Positions 27,907 to 36,228 of a stretch of 64,000 nucleotides of DNA are shown in pieces (the first letter of the stretch is position 1; the number at the start of each line of letters is the position of its first letter). A program made the position numbers and the translations under genes. Location of the stretch: positions 1-64,000 of the forward strand of contig NZ_JBEPSM010000003.1 of the NCBI RefSeq assembly GCF_040548815.1, written 5' to 3'. The notes beneath the pieces were generated by a model. It was given only the letters and a program-made list of their open reading frames with translations, had not been told where the DNA came from and made no database searches. The DNA is from Kaistia defluvii (GTDB taxonomy: Bacteria; Pseudomonadota; Alphaproteobacteria; Rhizobiales; Kaistiaceae).

Positions 27907-29157
27907 ATGATCGCCAACATCACCCGCCGCAGCCTGATGGCCGGCAGCGCCGCCCTGGCCGCCGCAGCCGCCCTCGCGCCGATGCGCGCGCTTGCCGCCA
28001 CCAACATCAACTACTGGCACCACTTCACCAGCCAGGCGGAATTCGCCGGCCTGAAGGCGGTGATGGAGGCCTTCGCCAAGGCCAATCCCGAGATCGTGGT
28101 GACGCAGGAAAACATCCCGAATCCGGAATTCATGGCCAAGTTCACCGCCGCCGTGGTTTCCGGCAGCCGGCCCGACACCACCATGGTGACGGCGGAGCGC
28201 CTGGCCGACATGCTGGCCATGGAAGGCCTGGTCGACATCACGGCCCGCGTCGACGGCTGGCCGGAAAAGGCGAATTTCCCAGCCGATCGCTGGGCCGGCA
28301 TCTCGAAGGAAGGCAAGATCTACGGCGTGCCCGCCTTCGCCTTCGTCGACTGGGGCTACTACCGCTCCGACTGGTTCGAGGAAGCCGGCATCGCCGGCCC
28401 GCCAACCACCTATGCCGAATTCGTCGACATCGCGAAGAAGCTGACCGACCCGACCAAGGGCCGCTTCGGCTTCGGCATGCGCGGCGGCGCCGGCGGCCAG
28501 AAATACGTGCTCGACATGATGGAATCCTTCGGCGCGCCGGTGGTCGACGCCGAGGGCAATATCGGCCTCGACCGCGACAAGGCGATCGAGGCGGTCAAGT
28601 TCTATGCCGGCCTGTTCACCACCGAGAAGGTCGTGCCGCCAAGCGCACCGGGCGACGGCTATCGCCAGATCATGGAAGCGTTCCGCACCGGCCAGACGGC
28701 GATGGTGTGGCACCATACCGGCTCGTTCCAGGAAATCTCGGCTGCCCTCAAGCCGGGCGTCGAGTTCAAGACCTTCGCGATCCCCGCCGGTCCAGCCGCC
28801 CGCGTCGCCCGCCTCGCCTATCTCTATAACGGGCTGATGAAGGAAGAGAACGCCGACGCGTCCTGGGACTGGATCTCCTATTGGGGTCAGGCCGAGCCGG
28901 CCATCGCCTTCCTCGAAAAGACCGGCTACTTCCCGGCCAATGCGGCCGTCGTCAAGGACGAACGCATCACCGGCAATCCGCTCTATGCGCCCGCCGTCGA
29001 GACGCTCGCCTTCGGCCGCCTGCCGGCCAATTTCGTCGGCATTGCCGGCTGGTCCGAGCACACGGTGCTCGCCGCCTTCCAGAAGGTGCTGATCGGCCAG
29101 ATGACGGCGGAAGATGCCGTCGACGAGATGATCGCCGGTCTCGAAGAGACCAAGTAG
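27907..29157 (+). CDS. Sugar ABC transporter substrate-binding protein (family 1)
   Basis: A 416-residue periplasmic binding protein like UgpB/MalE. The N-terminus (NITRRSLMAGSAALAAAAAL) is a probable Tat signal ending near ALA. The mature start, NINYWHHFTSQAEF, is typical of family 1 sugar binders. GGGAGGA precedes the chosen ATG. It leads an operon of enolase-family enzyme, two permeases and ATPase. The likely ligand is a sugar, sugar acid or oligosaccharide. Confidence 0.92.
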   Translation: MIANITRRSLMAGSAALAAAAALAPMRALAATNINYWHHFTSQAEFAGLKAVMEAFAKANPEIVVTQENIPNPEFMAKFTAAVVSGSRPDTTMVTAERLADMLAMEGLVDITARVDGWPEKANFPADRWAGISKEGKIYGVPAFAFVDWGYYRSDWFEEAGIAGPPTTYAEFVDIAKKLTDPTKGRFGFGMRGGAGGQKYVLDMMESFGAPVVDAEGNIGLDRDKAIEAVKFYAGLFTTEKVVPPSAPGDGYRQIMEAFRTGQTAMVWHHTGSFQEISAALKPGVEFKTFAIPAGPAARVARLAYLYNGLMKEENADASWDWISYWGQAEPAIAFLEKTGYFPANAAVVKDERITGNPLYAPAVETLAFGRLPANFVGIAGWSEHTVLAAFQKVLIGQMTAEDAVDEMIAGLEETK

Positions 29158-29275
29158 GTCCTCCGATCGAAACGCAGCCGGCCGCGTATAGCGGCTGGCT
29201 GCCTCGGCGCACGCCGTCGCCCGCCCTCCCCTCCGGACATCGAACGTGGCGTGCCGATCACGCCGGGAGTCCCTC

Positions 29276-30382
29276 GTGAAAATCACCGACATCCGCGCCT
29301 ACATCGTCGAGGACGATCACCCGCAATATCCGTTCCGCTGGCGCACGGGCCTGGCCGGCTCTGGCGACGGCACGCCGCTCGACCAGCGCCCGAAATCGGC
29401 GATCCTGCGCATGGATACCGACGAAGGCATCACCGGCGCGATCAAGATCGGCGATGGCGAGGCGATCGCCAGCCTGACCCGACGCCGCCTCAAGTCGCTG
29501 ATCGGCGAAAACCCGCTGATGACCGAGCGGCTGTGGACCAAGATCTGGGAAATCGACCGGATCGAGGAGCTGCACATGCGCAACCTCGGCCTGATCGATC
29601 AGCTCGCCTGGGACATCAAGGCCAAGAAGGCCGGCCTGCCGCTCTACCAGCTGCTCGGCGGCAATTCCAACCGCATCCAGGCCTACGCGTCCACGGTCAC
29701 CTGGGACACGATGGAAGAGTATGAGCGCTACATCAAGGAATGCATGGATGTCGGCTTCACCGCCTTCAAGCTGCATGCCTGGGGCGATGCCAAAGAGGAC
29801 GCCAAGCTCAGCCACAACCTGCGCAAATGGACCGGCGACGACGCGCAGCTGATGTTCGACGGCTCGGCCGGCTGGGACTTCGTCACCTCGCTCTGGTTTG
29901 GCCGCCAGCTCGAGGATGCCGGCTTCCTCTGGTACGAGGAGCCGATGCGCGAATTTGACCTGCGCAGCTATGTGAAGCTGACCGAGCAGCTCGAAATTCC
30001 CGTGCTCGCCGCCGAGACCTCGGATGGCTGCCACTGGAACGCCGCCACCTGGATCGACATGGGCGCGCTCGACATGATGCGCACCTCCTCTTTCTACAAG
30101 GGCGGCATCACCGGCGCGATGAAGGTGGCGCATCTGGCGGAATCGCATGGCATGCGGGCCCAGGTGCACGGCATGGGCGTCGCCAACGCACATATCTGCG
30201 GCGCCATCCCGAACAATGATTTCTACGAGCAGCTCGTCATGTCGAGCGCCCAGATCCAGGGCCTCGCCACCATGGCGGAACTGCCTGTCGTCGATGGCTT
30301 CATCACGGTGCCGGAGACGCCGGGCCTCGGCTTCGAGCCGGACTGGAACCATCTCGAGCGCACCGCGCTCGCGATCGTCTGA
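29276..30382 (+). CDS. Mandelate racemase/enolase-superfamily enzyme, sugar-acid type
   Basis: A 368-residue member of the mandelate racemase group, probably an acid-sugar dehydratase or epimerase. The capping domain is N-terminal. The barrel shows Lys165-x-His167 (FKLHAWGD), Mg ligands Asp195, Glu221/222 and Glu247 (ETSDG), and a general base His298 (QVHGMG). The start codon is taken as GTG at VKITDI, with CGGGAG upstream. Lying between the binding protein and permease genes, it probably acts on the imported substrate. The exact reaction cannot be assigned by eye. Confidence 0.85.
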   Translation: MKITDIRAYIVEDDHPQYPFRWRTGLAGSGDGTPLDQRPKSAILRMDTDEGITGAIKIGDGEAIASLTRRRLKSLIGENPLMTERLWTKIWEIDRIEELHMRNLGLIDQLAWDIKAKKAGLPLYQLLGGNSNRIQAYASTVTWDTMEEYERYIKECMDVGFTAFKLHAWGDAKEDAKLSHNLRKWTGDDAQLMFDGSAGWDFVTSLWFGRQLEDAGFLWYEEPMREFDLRSYVKLTEQLEIPVLAAETSDGCHWNAATWIDMGALDMMRTSSFYKGGITGAMKVAHLAESHGMRAQVHGMGVANAHICGAIPNNDFYEQLVMSSAQIQGLATMAELPVVDGFITVPETPGLGFEPDWNHLERTALAIV

Positions 30383-30395
30383 GGAAACAAGACCG

Positions 30396-31352
30396 ATGGC
30401 CGAACGCATGTCAGCCCTGTCGCAGCATCCCCCCTCCGTCTGGCGGCGGCTCGATCCGGCGGCGGCGCTCGGCCGTCTCTCCGAAACCCGGTACTGGATG
30501 TATCTGCTGCTGGTCCCAAGCGCGATCCTGATCCTCGCCGTCGTGCTCTACCCGACCGTCTACGGCTTCCAGCTCTCGTTCCGCCAGATGCGGCTGAACC
30601 GGCCGGATCTCGGCACCGGCTTCGTCGGCTTCAAGCACTATGTCGCCATGTGGAACGACAAGGTCTTCTGGCTGTCGCTGCGCAATACCGCCGTCTGGGT
30701 GACGTTCGCCGTCGTCATCGAATTCGGGCTCGGCCTGCTCGCAGCGCTGGCGCTTAACCGCAACCTGCCCGGCACCAAGATCATGGGCGTGCTGATCCTG
30801 CTGCCCTTCTTCCTGCCCAATGTCGTCGCGGGCCATATGTGGGCGCTGCTGCTCGACCCGCGCCTCGGCGTCATCAACGACATCCTGGTCCGCCTCGGCT
30901 TCCTCGAAACCTACAAGGCCTGGTTCGCCGATCCCTCGACCGCGCTCGGCGCCGCCATCCTCGTCGAGGCCTGGCATGGCTTCCCCTTCTTCGCGCTGCT
31001 GCTGCTCGCGGGTTTGAAGGGCGTGCCGGACGATCTCTACAAGGCGGCCTCCGTCGATGGCGCCGGCCCGATCCGGCAATTGCGGCTGATCACGCTGCCG
31101 ATGCTGCGCTCCGTCATCGCCGCCGCCGTGATCCTGCGCGTCATCGGCCTGGTCAACTCGCCGGACCTGCTGCTGATCCTGACCGGCGGCGGGCCGGGCC
31201 AGTCGACCCAGGTGCTGTCGCTCTATGCGTTCCAGAAGGCCTACAAGGACTTCAACTTCGGCTATGCCGGCGCGCTTTCGGTCGTGATGTTCGTGCTGCT
31301 CATGCTGTTCGCCTGGGCCTATGTGCGCGTCTCCAAAGTGAACCAGGACTGA
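30396..31352 (+). CDS. Sugar ABC transporter permease 1 (UgpA/MalF type)
   Basis: A 318-residue inner-membrane permease with six predicted helices. The EAA loop is visible as YKAASVDGAGPIRQLRLI near residue 222, which contacts the ATPase. The ATG chosen (MAERMSA) lies 14 bases after the enolase stop with GAGGAA before it; a longer frame reads out of the enolase gene and is spurious. It pairs with the following permease. Confidence 0.92.
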   Translation: MAERMSALSQHPPSVWRRLDPAAALGRLSETRYWMYLLLVPSAILILAVVLYPTVYGFQLSFRQMRLNRPDLGTGFVGFKHYVAMWNDKVFWLSLRNTAVWVTFAVVIEFGLGLLAALALNRNLPGTKIMGVLILLPFFLPNVVAGHMWALLLDPRLGVINDILVRLGFLETYKAWFADPSTALGAAILVEAWHGFPFFALLLLAGLKGVPDDLYKAASVDGAGPIRQLRLITLPMLRSVIAAAVILRVIGLVNSPDLLLILTGGGPGQSTQVLSLYAFQKAYKDFNFGYAGALSVVMFVLLMLFAWAYVRVSKVNQD

Positions 31353-31362
31353 GGACCAGCCC

Positions 31363-32208
31363 ATGATCACGACAAGCCGTCGCGCACGTCTCGGCTGGAA
31401 CATCGCCACCTATGCGGTGCTGCTGATCCTGACGACCTTCTGCATCTTCCCGCTGCTCTGGACGCTGCTGACCTCCCTCAAATACGAGGCCGACATCGTC
31501 ACCCAGACGATGCAGTACATCCCCAGGCGCATCACCTTCGAGAACTACGTCACGATCTGGACCCAGTCCGGCTTCCCGACGCTGGTGTTCAATTCCTTCG
31601 TCGTCACCGCCACCACCGTCGTGCTCTGCCTGATCACCGGCACGCTCGCCGCCTATTCCTTCTCGCGCTTCCATTATCCCGGCCGCGGCGCGCTGATGCT
31701 CGGCTATCTGGTCATCCGCATGTTCCCGGCCGTGCTGATGATCATCCCGCTCTTCATCCTGATGCGCGGCGTCGGCCTGCTCGACAGCCGCTTCGGCCTG
31801 GCGCTCGCCTATACGAGCTTCCTGCTGCCGCTCTTCGTCTGGATGCTGAAGGGCTTCTTCGACGCGGCGCCGAAGGAGCTGGAAAGTGCCGCCCGCATCG
31901 ACGGCTGCACCCGGCTCGGCGCCATGATCCGCATCGTGCTGCCGCTCGCCCGCAACGGCTTGGTCGCTACCTCCGTCTTCGTCGCCATCGCGGCCTGGAA
32001 CGAATTCCTGTTCGCCCTGATGCTGACCACCAGCCAGGGCTCGCGCACCTGGCCGGTCGGCCTGCAGCTGATGGTCGGCGAATTCCAGTTGCCCTGGGGC
32101 GTGCTCGCCGCCGGCGGCATCATCAGCATCATCCCCGTCATGATCCTGTTCGCCATCGTGCAGCGGACCATGGTCCACGGAATCACCGCCGGCGCGGTCA
32201 AGGGTTGA
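31363..32208 (+). CDS. Sugar ABC transporter permease 2 (UgpE/MalG type)
   Basis: A 281-residue permease with six predicted helices. The EAA motif is [19 protein letters not shown] near residue 172. It begins 11 bases after the first permease and ends 11 bases before the ATPase, so cotranscription is almost certain. The usual MalG-type short N-terminus is present. Confidence 0.93.
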   Translation: MITTSRRARLGWNIATYAVLLILTTFCIFPLLWTLLTSLKYEADIVTQTMQYIPRRITFENYVTIWTQSGFPTLVFNSFVVTATTVVLCLITGTLAAYSFSRFHYPGRGALMLGYLVIRMFPAVLMIIPLFILMRGVGLLDSRFGLALAYTSFLLPLFVWMLKGFFDAAPKELESAARIDGCTRLGAMIRIVLPLARNGLVATSVFVAIAAWNEFLFALMLTTSQGSRTWPVGLQLMVGEFQLPWGVLAAGGIISIIPVMILFAIVQRTMVHGITAGAVKG

Positions 32209-32218
32209 GGACACCACC

Positions 32219-33307
32219 ATGTCGACACTGACGCTGAACGGCGTACGCAAGAGCTTCGGCGCCCTCGATGTGCTGCAGAGCATCGACCTGAAGCTGGAAG
32301 ACGGCGAGTTCCTGGTGCTGCTGGGGCCGTCGGGCTGCGGCAAGTCCACCCTGCTCAACATCATCGCCGGGCTGGAGACGCCCACCGCCGGCGACATCCT
32401 GATCGGCGACAAGCGGGTCAACGACGTCCATCCGAAGAACCGCAACATCGCCATGGTGTTCCAGTCCTACGCGCTCTATCCGACCATGCCGGTCGAGCGG
32501 AACATCGGCTTCGGCCTGGAAATGCGCGGCGTCGAGACGGACACGCGCAAGCGCGCGGTGGATGGCGCGGCGCGCATGCTGCAGGTCGACCACCTGCTCG
32601 ACAGGAAGCCCGGCCAGCTCTCCGGCGGCCAGCGCCAGCGCGTCGCCATGGGCCGCGCCATCGTGCGCGAGCCGGAACTGTTCCTGTTCGACGAGCCGCT
32701 CTCCAACCTCGACGCAAAACTGCGCGCCGAAATGCGGACCGAGATCAAGCGCCTGCACAACCGCCTCGGCACCACGGTCGTCTATGTGACGCACGACCAG
32801 ATCGAGGCGATGACGCTCGGCACCCGCATCGCCGTGATGAAGGGCGGCGTCATCCAGCAGCTCGCCGATCCGATGACGACCTATGAGAAGCCGGCCAACA
32901 TGTTCGTCGCCGGCTTCATCGGCTCGCCCTCGATGAATTTCATCACCGGCACGCTGGCCCGCGACGGCGAGCATGTCGCGCTCACGACCGATGGCAACAA
33001 TCCGGCGACGATCCGCCTGCCCCGCGTCGCCGCCAATCTGGACGCCCTGCTCGGGCGCAAGGTGGTGCTCGGCGTCCGGCCGGAATCCTTCTCGGCCGAG
33101 ATCACCACGCCGGACCTGACCGGCACGATCGACGTGGTCGAGCCGACGGGACCGGACACGCTGGTGGTGCTGGCGCTGGGCAGCCAGACCATCACCGCCC
33201 GCCTCGGCCCGAAGCTGACGGTCGCGACCGGCCAAACGCTGGGCCTGTCGATCCAGCCGGATTCGATCAGCCTTTTCGACCCCGACTCCGGCAACCGCAT
33301 CGGGTAG
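32219..33307 (+). CDS. Sugar ABC transporter ATPase (UgpC/MalK type)
   Basis: A 362-residue ATPase. Walker [10 protein letters not shown] (about 38-46), Q-loop [11 protein letters not shown], signature LSGGQRQR, Walker B LFLFDEP and switch His in THDQ are all intact. A C-terminal TOBE/OB regulatory domain follows from about residue 235. It is the last gene of the GntR-controlled operon. Proteins of this type are sometimes shared between several sugar importers. Confidence 0.94.
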   Translation: MSTLTLNGVRKSFGALDVLQSIDLKLEDGEFLVLLGPSGCGKSTLLNIIAGLETPTAGDILIGDKRVNDVHPKNRNIAMVFQSYALYPTMPVERNIGFGLEMRGVETDTRKRAVDGAARMLQVDHLLDRKPGQLSGGQRQRVAMGRAIVREPELFLFDEPLSNLDAKLRAEMRTEIKRLHNRLGTTVVYVTHDQIEAMTLGTRIAVMKGGVIQQLADPMTTYEKPANMFVAGFIGSPSMNFITGTLARDGEHVALTTDGNNPATIRLPRVAANLDALLGRKVVLGVRPESFSAEITTPDLTGTIDVVEPTGPDTLVVLALGSQTITARLGPKLTVATGQTLGLSIQPDSISLFDPDSGNRIG

Positions 33308-33318
33308 TGTCCCAGAAT

Positions 33319-33350
33319 CCCGGCGCCGCCCCGGATCGGGCGGCGTCGGG
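33319..33350. terminator. Stem-loop between convergent ABC ATPase and hsp20 genes
   Basis: A 13-bp GC-rich stem with one G-T wobble around a 6-base loop sits 11 bases past the ATPase stop and 11 bases past the hsp20 stop. It lacks a T-run, so it may be only a transcript-end stabiliser or a weak bidirectional terminator. Confidence 0.45.
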
Positions 33351-33361
33351 TGCAAGGGTGC

Positions 33362-33874
33362 TCAGTGGCTGGTGTCGCGGCCCGTGCTCTGGCCGCTTTT
33401 CACCGGGATGTGGCGGGTCTTTTCCTGCGCCGCGTTCTTCGGCAGGACGATGGTCAGCACGCCGTTCTCGACATTCGCTTTGACCTGGTCGCGGTTGACC
33501 GATTGCGGCAGACGGATCGAGCGCATGAAGCGGCCGAACGACCGCTCGACGAAGTGATAGTTCTCCTTGTCTTCCTTCTGCTCCATCCGCTTCTCGCCGC
33601 GGATGGTCAGCACGTCGTCGTCCAACGTGACATCGACGTCCTTCTCGGCCACGCCCGGCAGCTCCGCCGTGATGCGCACCTCGGATTCCGTCTCGGAGAC
33701 GTTGATCTGCGGCATCAGCAGGCCAACTTCATGCCCCTCCGCGCCGCCCGCCGGCATGCCAGCGTTGCGGAACACGTCTTCCATCAGACGATTCATGCCG
33801 CGCTGGAGCGAGACGAACGGGTCGCCGCCGATCAGGGGGCTGCCGCCGAAGGGAACGAGGGAATGACGTGCCAT
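33362..33874 (-). CDS. Hsp20/alpha-crystallin small heat-shock protein
   Basis: A 170-residue small heat-shock chaperone that holds unfolding proteins in a refoldable state without ATP. The alpha-crystallin domain runs from about residue 55 to 150, with the conserved A-x-x-x-n-G-V-L motif seen as ANVENGVLTIVLPK. The ATG (MARHSL) has GAGGAG upstream; a longer frame lacks one. A sigma-32-like promoter lies at 34017-34044, implying heat induction. Confidence 0.92.
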   Translation of the reverse strand: MARHSLVPFGGSPLIGGDPFVSLQRGMNRLMEDVFRNAGMPAGGAEGHEVGLLMPQINVSETESEVRITAELPGVAEKDVDVTLDDDVLTIRGEKRMEQKEDKENYHFVERSFGRFMRSIRLPQSVNRDQVKANVENGVLTIVLPKNAAQEKTRHIPVKSGQSTGRDTSH

Positions 33875-34016
33875 GGTGCTTCTCCTCTTGCTGGGTCCGC
33901 CAGCTGCGCCGAAAGCTCCCACCCTGCCCGGCCGGCGTCACAGCGCGGGACGGGAGCGTGCCTTTGCCTGCGGCCGACCCGGGTGGCAGGCCGCGAAGCC
34001 GCTTGCACATCGGGCA

Positions 34017-34044
34017 AGATAGGGTGTCGCCGCAGCGTTTCGAG
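34017..34044 (-). promoter_or_regulatory. Putative RpoH (sigma-32) promoter of hsp20
   Basis: On the minus strand CTCGAAA (plus 34038-34044) is followed after 14 bases by CCTATCT (plus 34017-34023). These are close to the heat-shock boxes CTTGAAA and CCCATNT. The predicted leader is about 135 bases, long for a simple gene. The rest of 33875-34125 shows no gene. Confidence 0.45.
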
Positions 34045-34125
34045 GGTGCGCGACAAGGAGCGGCAGGCGCGGCGCAGACCGCCTCCCAGGCGGTGGGCCG
34101 AACGCGGCTCGGTGGCCGAAAAAGC

Positions 34126-34155
34126 AAAAAGGCCACGGAAAACCGTGGCCTTTTT
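34126..34155 (-). terminator. Intrinsic terminator of tRNA-Gly copy 1
   Basis: GGCCACGG-(4)-CCGTGGCC is an 8-bp perfect stem flanked by five A on one side and five T on the other, so it can act on either strand. It follows the 3' end of the leftward tRNA by about 27 bases and is repeated unchanged after the second tRNA. Confidence 0.8.
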
Positions 34156-34182
34156 GAAGCTCCGGTGGGTGACCGGAGATAT

Positions 34183-34257
34183 TGGAGCGGGTGAAGCGAT
34201 TCGAACGCTCGACCCTAACCTTGGCAAGGTTATGCTCTACCCCTGAGCTACACCCGC
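34183..34257 (-). tRNA. tRNA-Gly (GCC), copy 1
   Basis: A 75-base tRNA on the minus strand with encoded CCA. The acceptor stem GCGGGTG pairs with CACCCGC, the D-arm holds AGCTCAGGGGTAGAGC, the anticodon loop is TTGCCAA giving anticodon GCC, and the T-arm contains GTTCGAATC. The discriminator base T is usual for bacterial tRNA-Gly. It is identical to the copy 303 bases away. Confidence 0.97.
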
Positions 34258-34286
34258 TTAACCCCGGCTCGCGCCGGCATGCGCAC

Positions 34287-34315
34287 CTTATGGCGCAAGC
34301 CCGGATCGATTGCAA
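34287..34315 (-). promoter_or_regulatory. Promoter of tRNA-Gly copy 1
   Basis: On the minus strand TTGCAA (plus 34310-34315) and CATAAG (plus 34287-34292) are separated by exactly 17 bases, about 30 bases upstream of the tRNA 5' end. The same boxes and spacing recur before copy 2, which supports function. Confidence 0.7.
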
Positions 34316-34428
34316 GCGAGGCCGGCGTGCCTTCCTGCCCGTTCTCCACAGCCCGGCGCGACGCGGAAAAGGATCGACGACGCTCGGAAGGCGGATGTAA
34401 CGGAAGGCGAAAAACGATCCCGAAAAGC

Positions 34429-34458
34429 AAAAAGGCCACGGAAAACCGTGGCCTTTTT
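34429..34458 (-). terminator. Intrinsic terminator of tRNA-Gly copy 2
   Basis: The same GGCCACGG/CCGTGGCC stem and A/T flanks as the copy-1 terminator, at the same distance from the tRNA 3' end. It separates the two tRNA transcription units. Confidence 0.8.
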
Positions 34459-34485
34459 GAAACTCCGGTGGGTGACCGGAGATAT

Positions 34486-34560
34486 TGGAGCGGGTGAAGC
34501 GATTCGAACGCTCGACCCTAACCTTGGCAAGGTTATGCTCTACCCCTGAGCTACACCCGC
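34486..34560 (-). tRNA. tRNA-Gly (GCC), copy 2
   Basis: A 75-base tRNA, identical in sequence to copy 1, with anticodon GCC and encoded CCA. It has its own promoter and terminator, so the two tRNAs form a tandem duplication of a complete transcription unit rather than a dicistronic operon. Confidence 0.97.
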
Positions 34561-34589
34561 TTAAACCCCGGCGGTGCCGGCGTGCGCAC

Positions 34590-34618
34590 CTTATGGCCGA
34601 AGCCGGAATCGATTGCAA
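34590..34618 (-). promoter_or_regulatory. Promoter of tRNA-Gly copy 2
   Basis: TTGCAA (plus 34613-34618) and CATAAG (plus 34590-34595) on the minus strand with a 17-base spacer. The two copies differ in part of the spacer while keeping both boxes, a sign of selection on the promoter. Confidence 0.7.
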
Positions 34619-34849
34619 GAGAGTTTTTTCGCGCCGATTTGCGCCAGAAAGCCGCCACCGCCCCGCCACGATGAGCGACCTTTTTGGCGCAGCCCAGTCG
34701 GGAATCCGGGCCTGGGACGGGGCGCGCCGTCGCTGCCATCGTTCTGTCCAGAAGCCGGTGCTAAGCCCTCGCCACGGGTAAGCCAGGGGTGGCTGAGAGA
34801 CGGAGTTTCGGGTGCGTATTGGCCCGGGCTCGCATCTCTTGAGGTACCA

Positions 34850-35452
34850 ATGACCAAGCTTTTTCTCGCCGGCGCCGCCCTGATCGCGCTGACCGGCGCC
34901 GCTTCCGCCGCCGATCTGACCTATGAGCCCGCTCCGGCCCCGGCTCCGATCGTCACCGAAGCCGCCTTTGACTGGACCGGCTTCTATGTCGGTGTGCATG
35001 GCGGCGCGCTGTTCGGCGATTTCACCGGCGATCTTGACGGCCTGAGCGGCACAGGCGGCCTTGTCGGCGCCCAGGCCGGCTACAACTACCAGATGGACCA
35101 TTGGGTGATCGGCGTCGAAACCGACATCGCCTACACCTCGCTGAAGGACGTGGCGGAGCTCGACTGGCTCGGCAAGACGACGGTTCGCGCCGGCTATGCC
35201 TGGGACAACTTCCTGCTCTACGCTAAGGGCGGCGTCGCCTATGGCGATCTGAAATATGCCGACGAGAGCCAGTGGGCCGTTGGCTGGACCGCCGGCGCCG
35301 GCGTCGAATACGCCTTCACCAGGAACCTGACCGGCCGCCTGGAATACGACTATGTCGACCTCGGCAAGAAGGACATCGGCAATTTCGATCCGGTCGTGAA
35401 TGGCGGCGTCACCGCCCATGCGGTCACCGCGGGCCTGAACTTCAAGTTCTGA
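34850..35452 (+). CDS. Outer-membrane beta-barrel protein, Omp25/Omp31 type
   Basis: A 200-residue porin-like barrel. A Sec signal peptide (MTKLFLAGAALIALTGAASA) precedes mature AADLTYEPAPAP. The WTGFYVGVHGGALFG motif and the final aromatic residue (GLNFKF) are hallmarks of the rhizobial Omp25 group. Glycine-aromatic repeats alternate as expected for an eight-stranded barrel. GAGG precedes the ATG at 34850; the longer frame upstream is spurious. It is monocistronic with a strong terminator behind it. Confidence 0.92.
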   Translation: MTKLFLAGAALIALTGAASAADLTYEPAPAPAPIVTEAAFDWTGFYVGVHGGALFGDFTGDLDGLSGTGGLVGAQAGYNYQMDHWVIGVETDIAYTSLKDVAELDWLGKTTVRAGYAWDNFLLYAKGGVAYGDLKYADESQWAVGWTAGAGVEYAFTRNLTGRLEYDYVDLGKKDIGNFDPVVNGGVTAHAVTAGLNFKF

Positions 35453-35474
35453 TCCCTCGCGCCTGCGACGACGA

Positions 35475-35505
35475 GAAAGCCCGGCCCGCGCCGGGCTTTC
35501 TTTTT
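35475..35505 (+). terminator. Intrinsic terminator of the outer-membrane protein gene
   Basis: GAAAGCCCGG and CCGGGCTTTC form a perfect 10-bp stem with a 6-base loop, followed by TTTTT. It lies 23 bases beyond the stop codon. Confidence 0.85.
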
Positions 35506-35634
35506 GTCCGCCTGCGCCTCCGCGCTTGCCGCCCCCAGCGCGGCATGCTTCAGGAAAGACCTGCCCCGCGAGACCCGACGACGGTTTTAGCGCAGGGGTG
35601 CGGAACGAAAATCAGCCACTGGGGGGGGAAACGC

Positions 35635-36153
35635 ATGCCGGCAAGCCAGGACGAACTGTTCGCCTTTCTCGAAAGCCTCGGCATCGAGACGACCACCGTC
35701 ACCCATCCGCCGCTCTACACGGTCGAGGAATCGCAGGCGCTGCGCGGGGCGATTGACGGGCTGCACAGCAAGAACCTGTTCCTGAAGGACAAGAAGGGCG
35801 CGCTCTTCCTCGTGGTCGCCGAGGAAAATGCCGCGATCGACCTGAAGCGGCTGCATGAGCGGATCGGCGCCTCGGGCCGCGTTTCGTTCGGCTCGGCCGA
35901 GCTGATGCAGAGCCTGCTCGGCGTGCTGCCGGGTTCGGTGACGCCGTTCGGCGTGATCAACGACCAGCCGGCCCGGTTGACCGTCGTGCTCGACGAGGCG
36001 CTCGCCACCGCGGGCGCCGTCAATTTCCATCCGCTCGTCAATACCGCGACCACGACGATCGCCGCCGCCGACCTGCTCGCCTTCCTGCGCGCCACCGGCC
36101 ACGAGCCGCTGCTCCTGTCTTTTTCGCAAGCCGCGGCCAGTCCGGATTTGTAA
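35635..36153 (+). CDS. YbaK/ProX-type aminoacyl-tRNA deacylase
   Basis: A 172-residue single-domain protein of the YbaK/Ybak-like editing family, close to ProXp-ala/PrdX, which hydrolyses mischarged alanyl-tRNA(Pro). Visible features are TTVTHPPLYTVEE near the start, the conserved lysine segment HSKNLFLKDKKG, and GSVTPFGVIND, then FHPLVNT. The ATG at MPASQDE follows a G-rich stretch that may serve as ribosome-binding site. The gene stands alone, 76 bases before the thioredoxin gene. Confidence 0.88.
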   Translation: MPASQDELFAFLESLGIETTTVTHPPLYTVEESQALRGAIDGLHSKNLFLKDKKGALFLVVAEENAAIDLKRLHERIGASGRVSFGSAELMQSLLGVLPGSVTPFGVINDQPARLTVVLDEALATAGAVNFHPLVNTATTTIAAADLLAFLRATGHEPLLLSFSQAAASPDL

Positions 36154-36228
36154 AACCGGGTTCGAAGCGCCATGTTCTCCGCGACGCGCCGGCGCGGGAG
36201 CCGGCCTTTGATGATCGAGGCAATCCGC

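Noticed and set aside
33875..33900. ROSE-type RNA thermometer before hsp20
   Set aside because: The conserved U-rich anti-Shine-Dalgarno segment of ROSE elements is not present; only a generic stem is possible.
34776..34805. GGGGTGGCTGAGAGACGG resembling the start of a TPP riboswitch
   Set aside because: The second thiamine-box half and the surrounding helices are missing, and the downstream gene is an outer-membrane barrel, not a thiamine gene.
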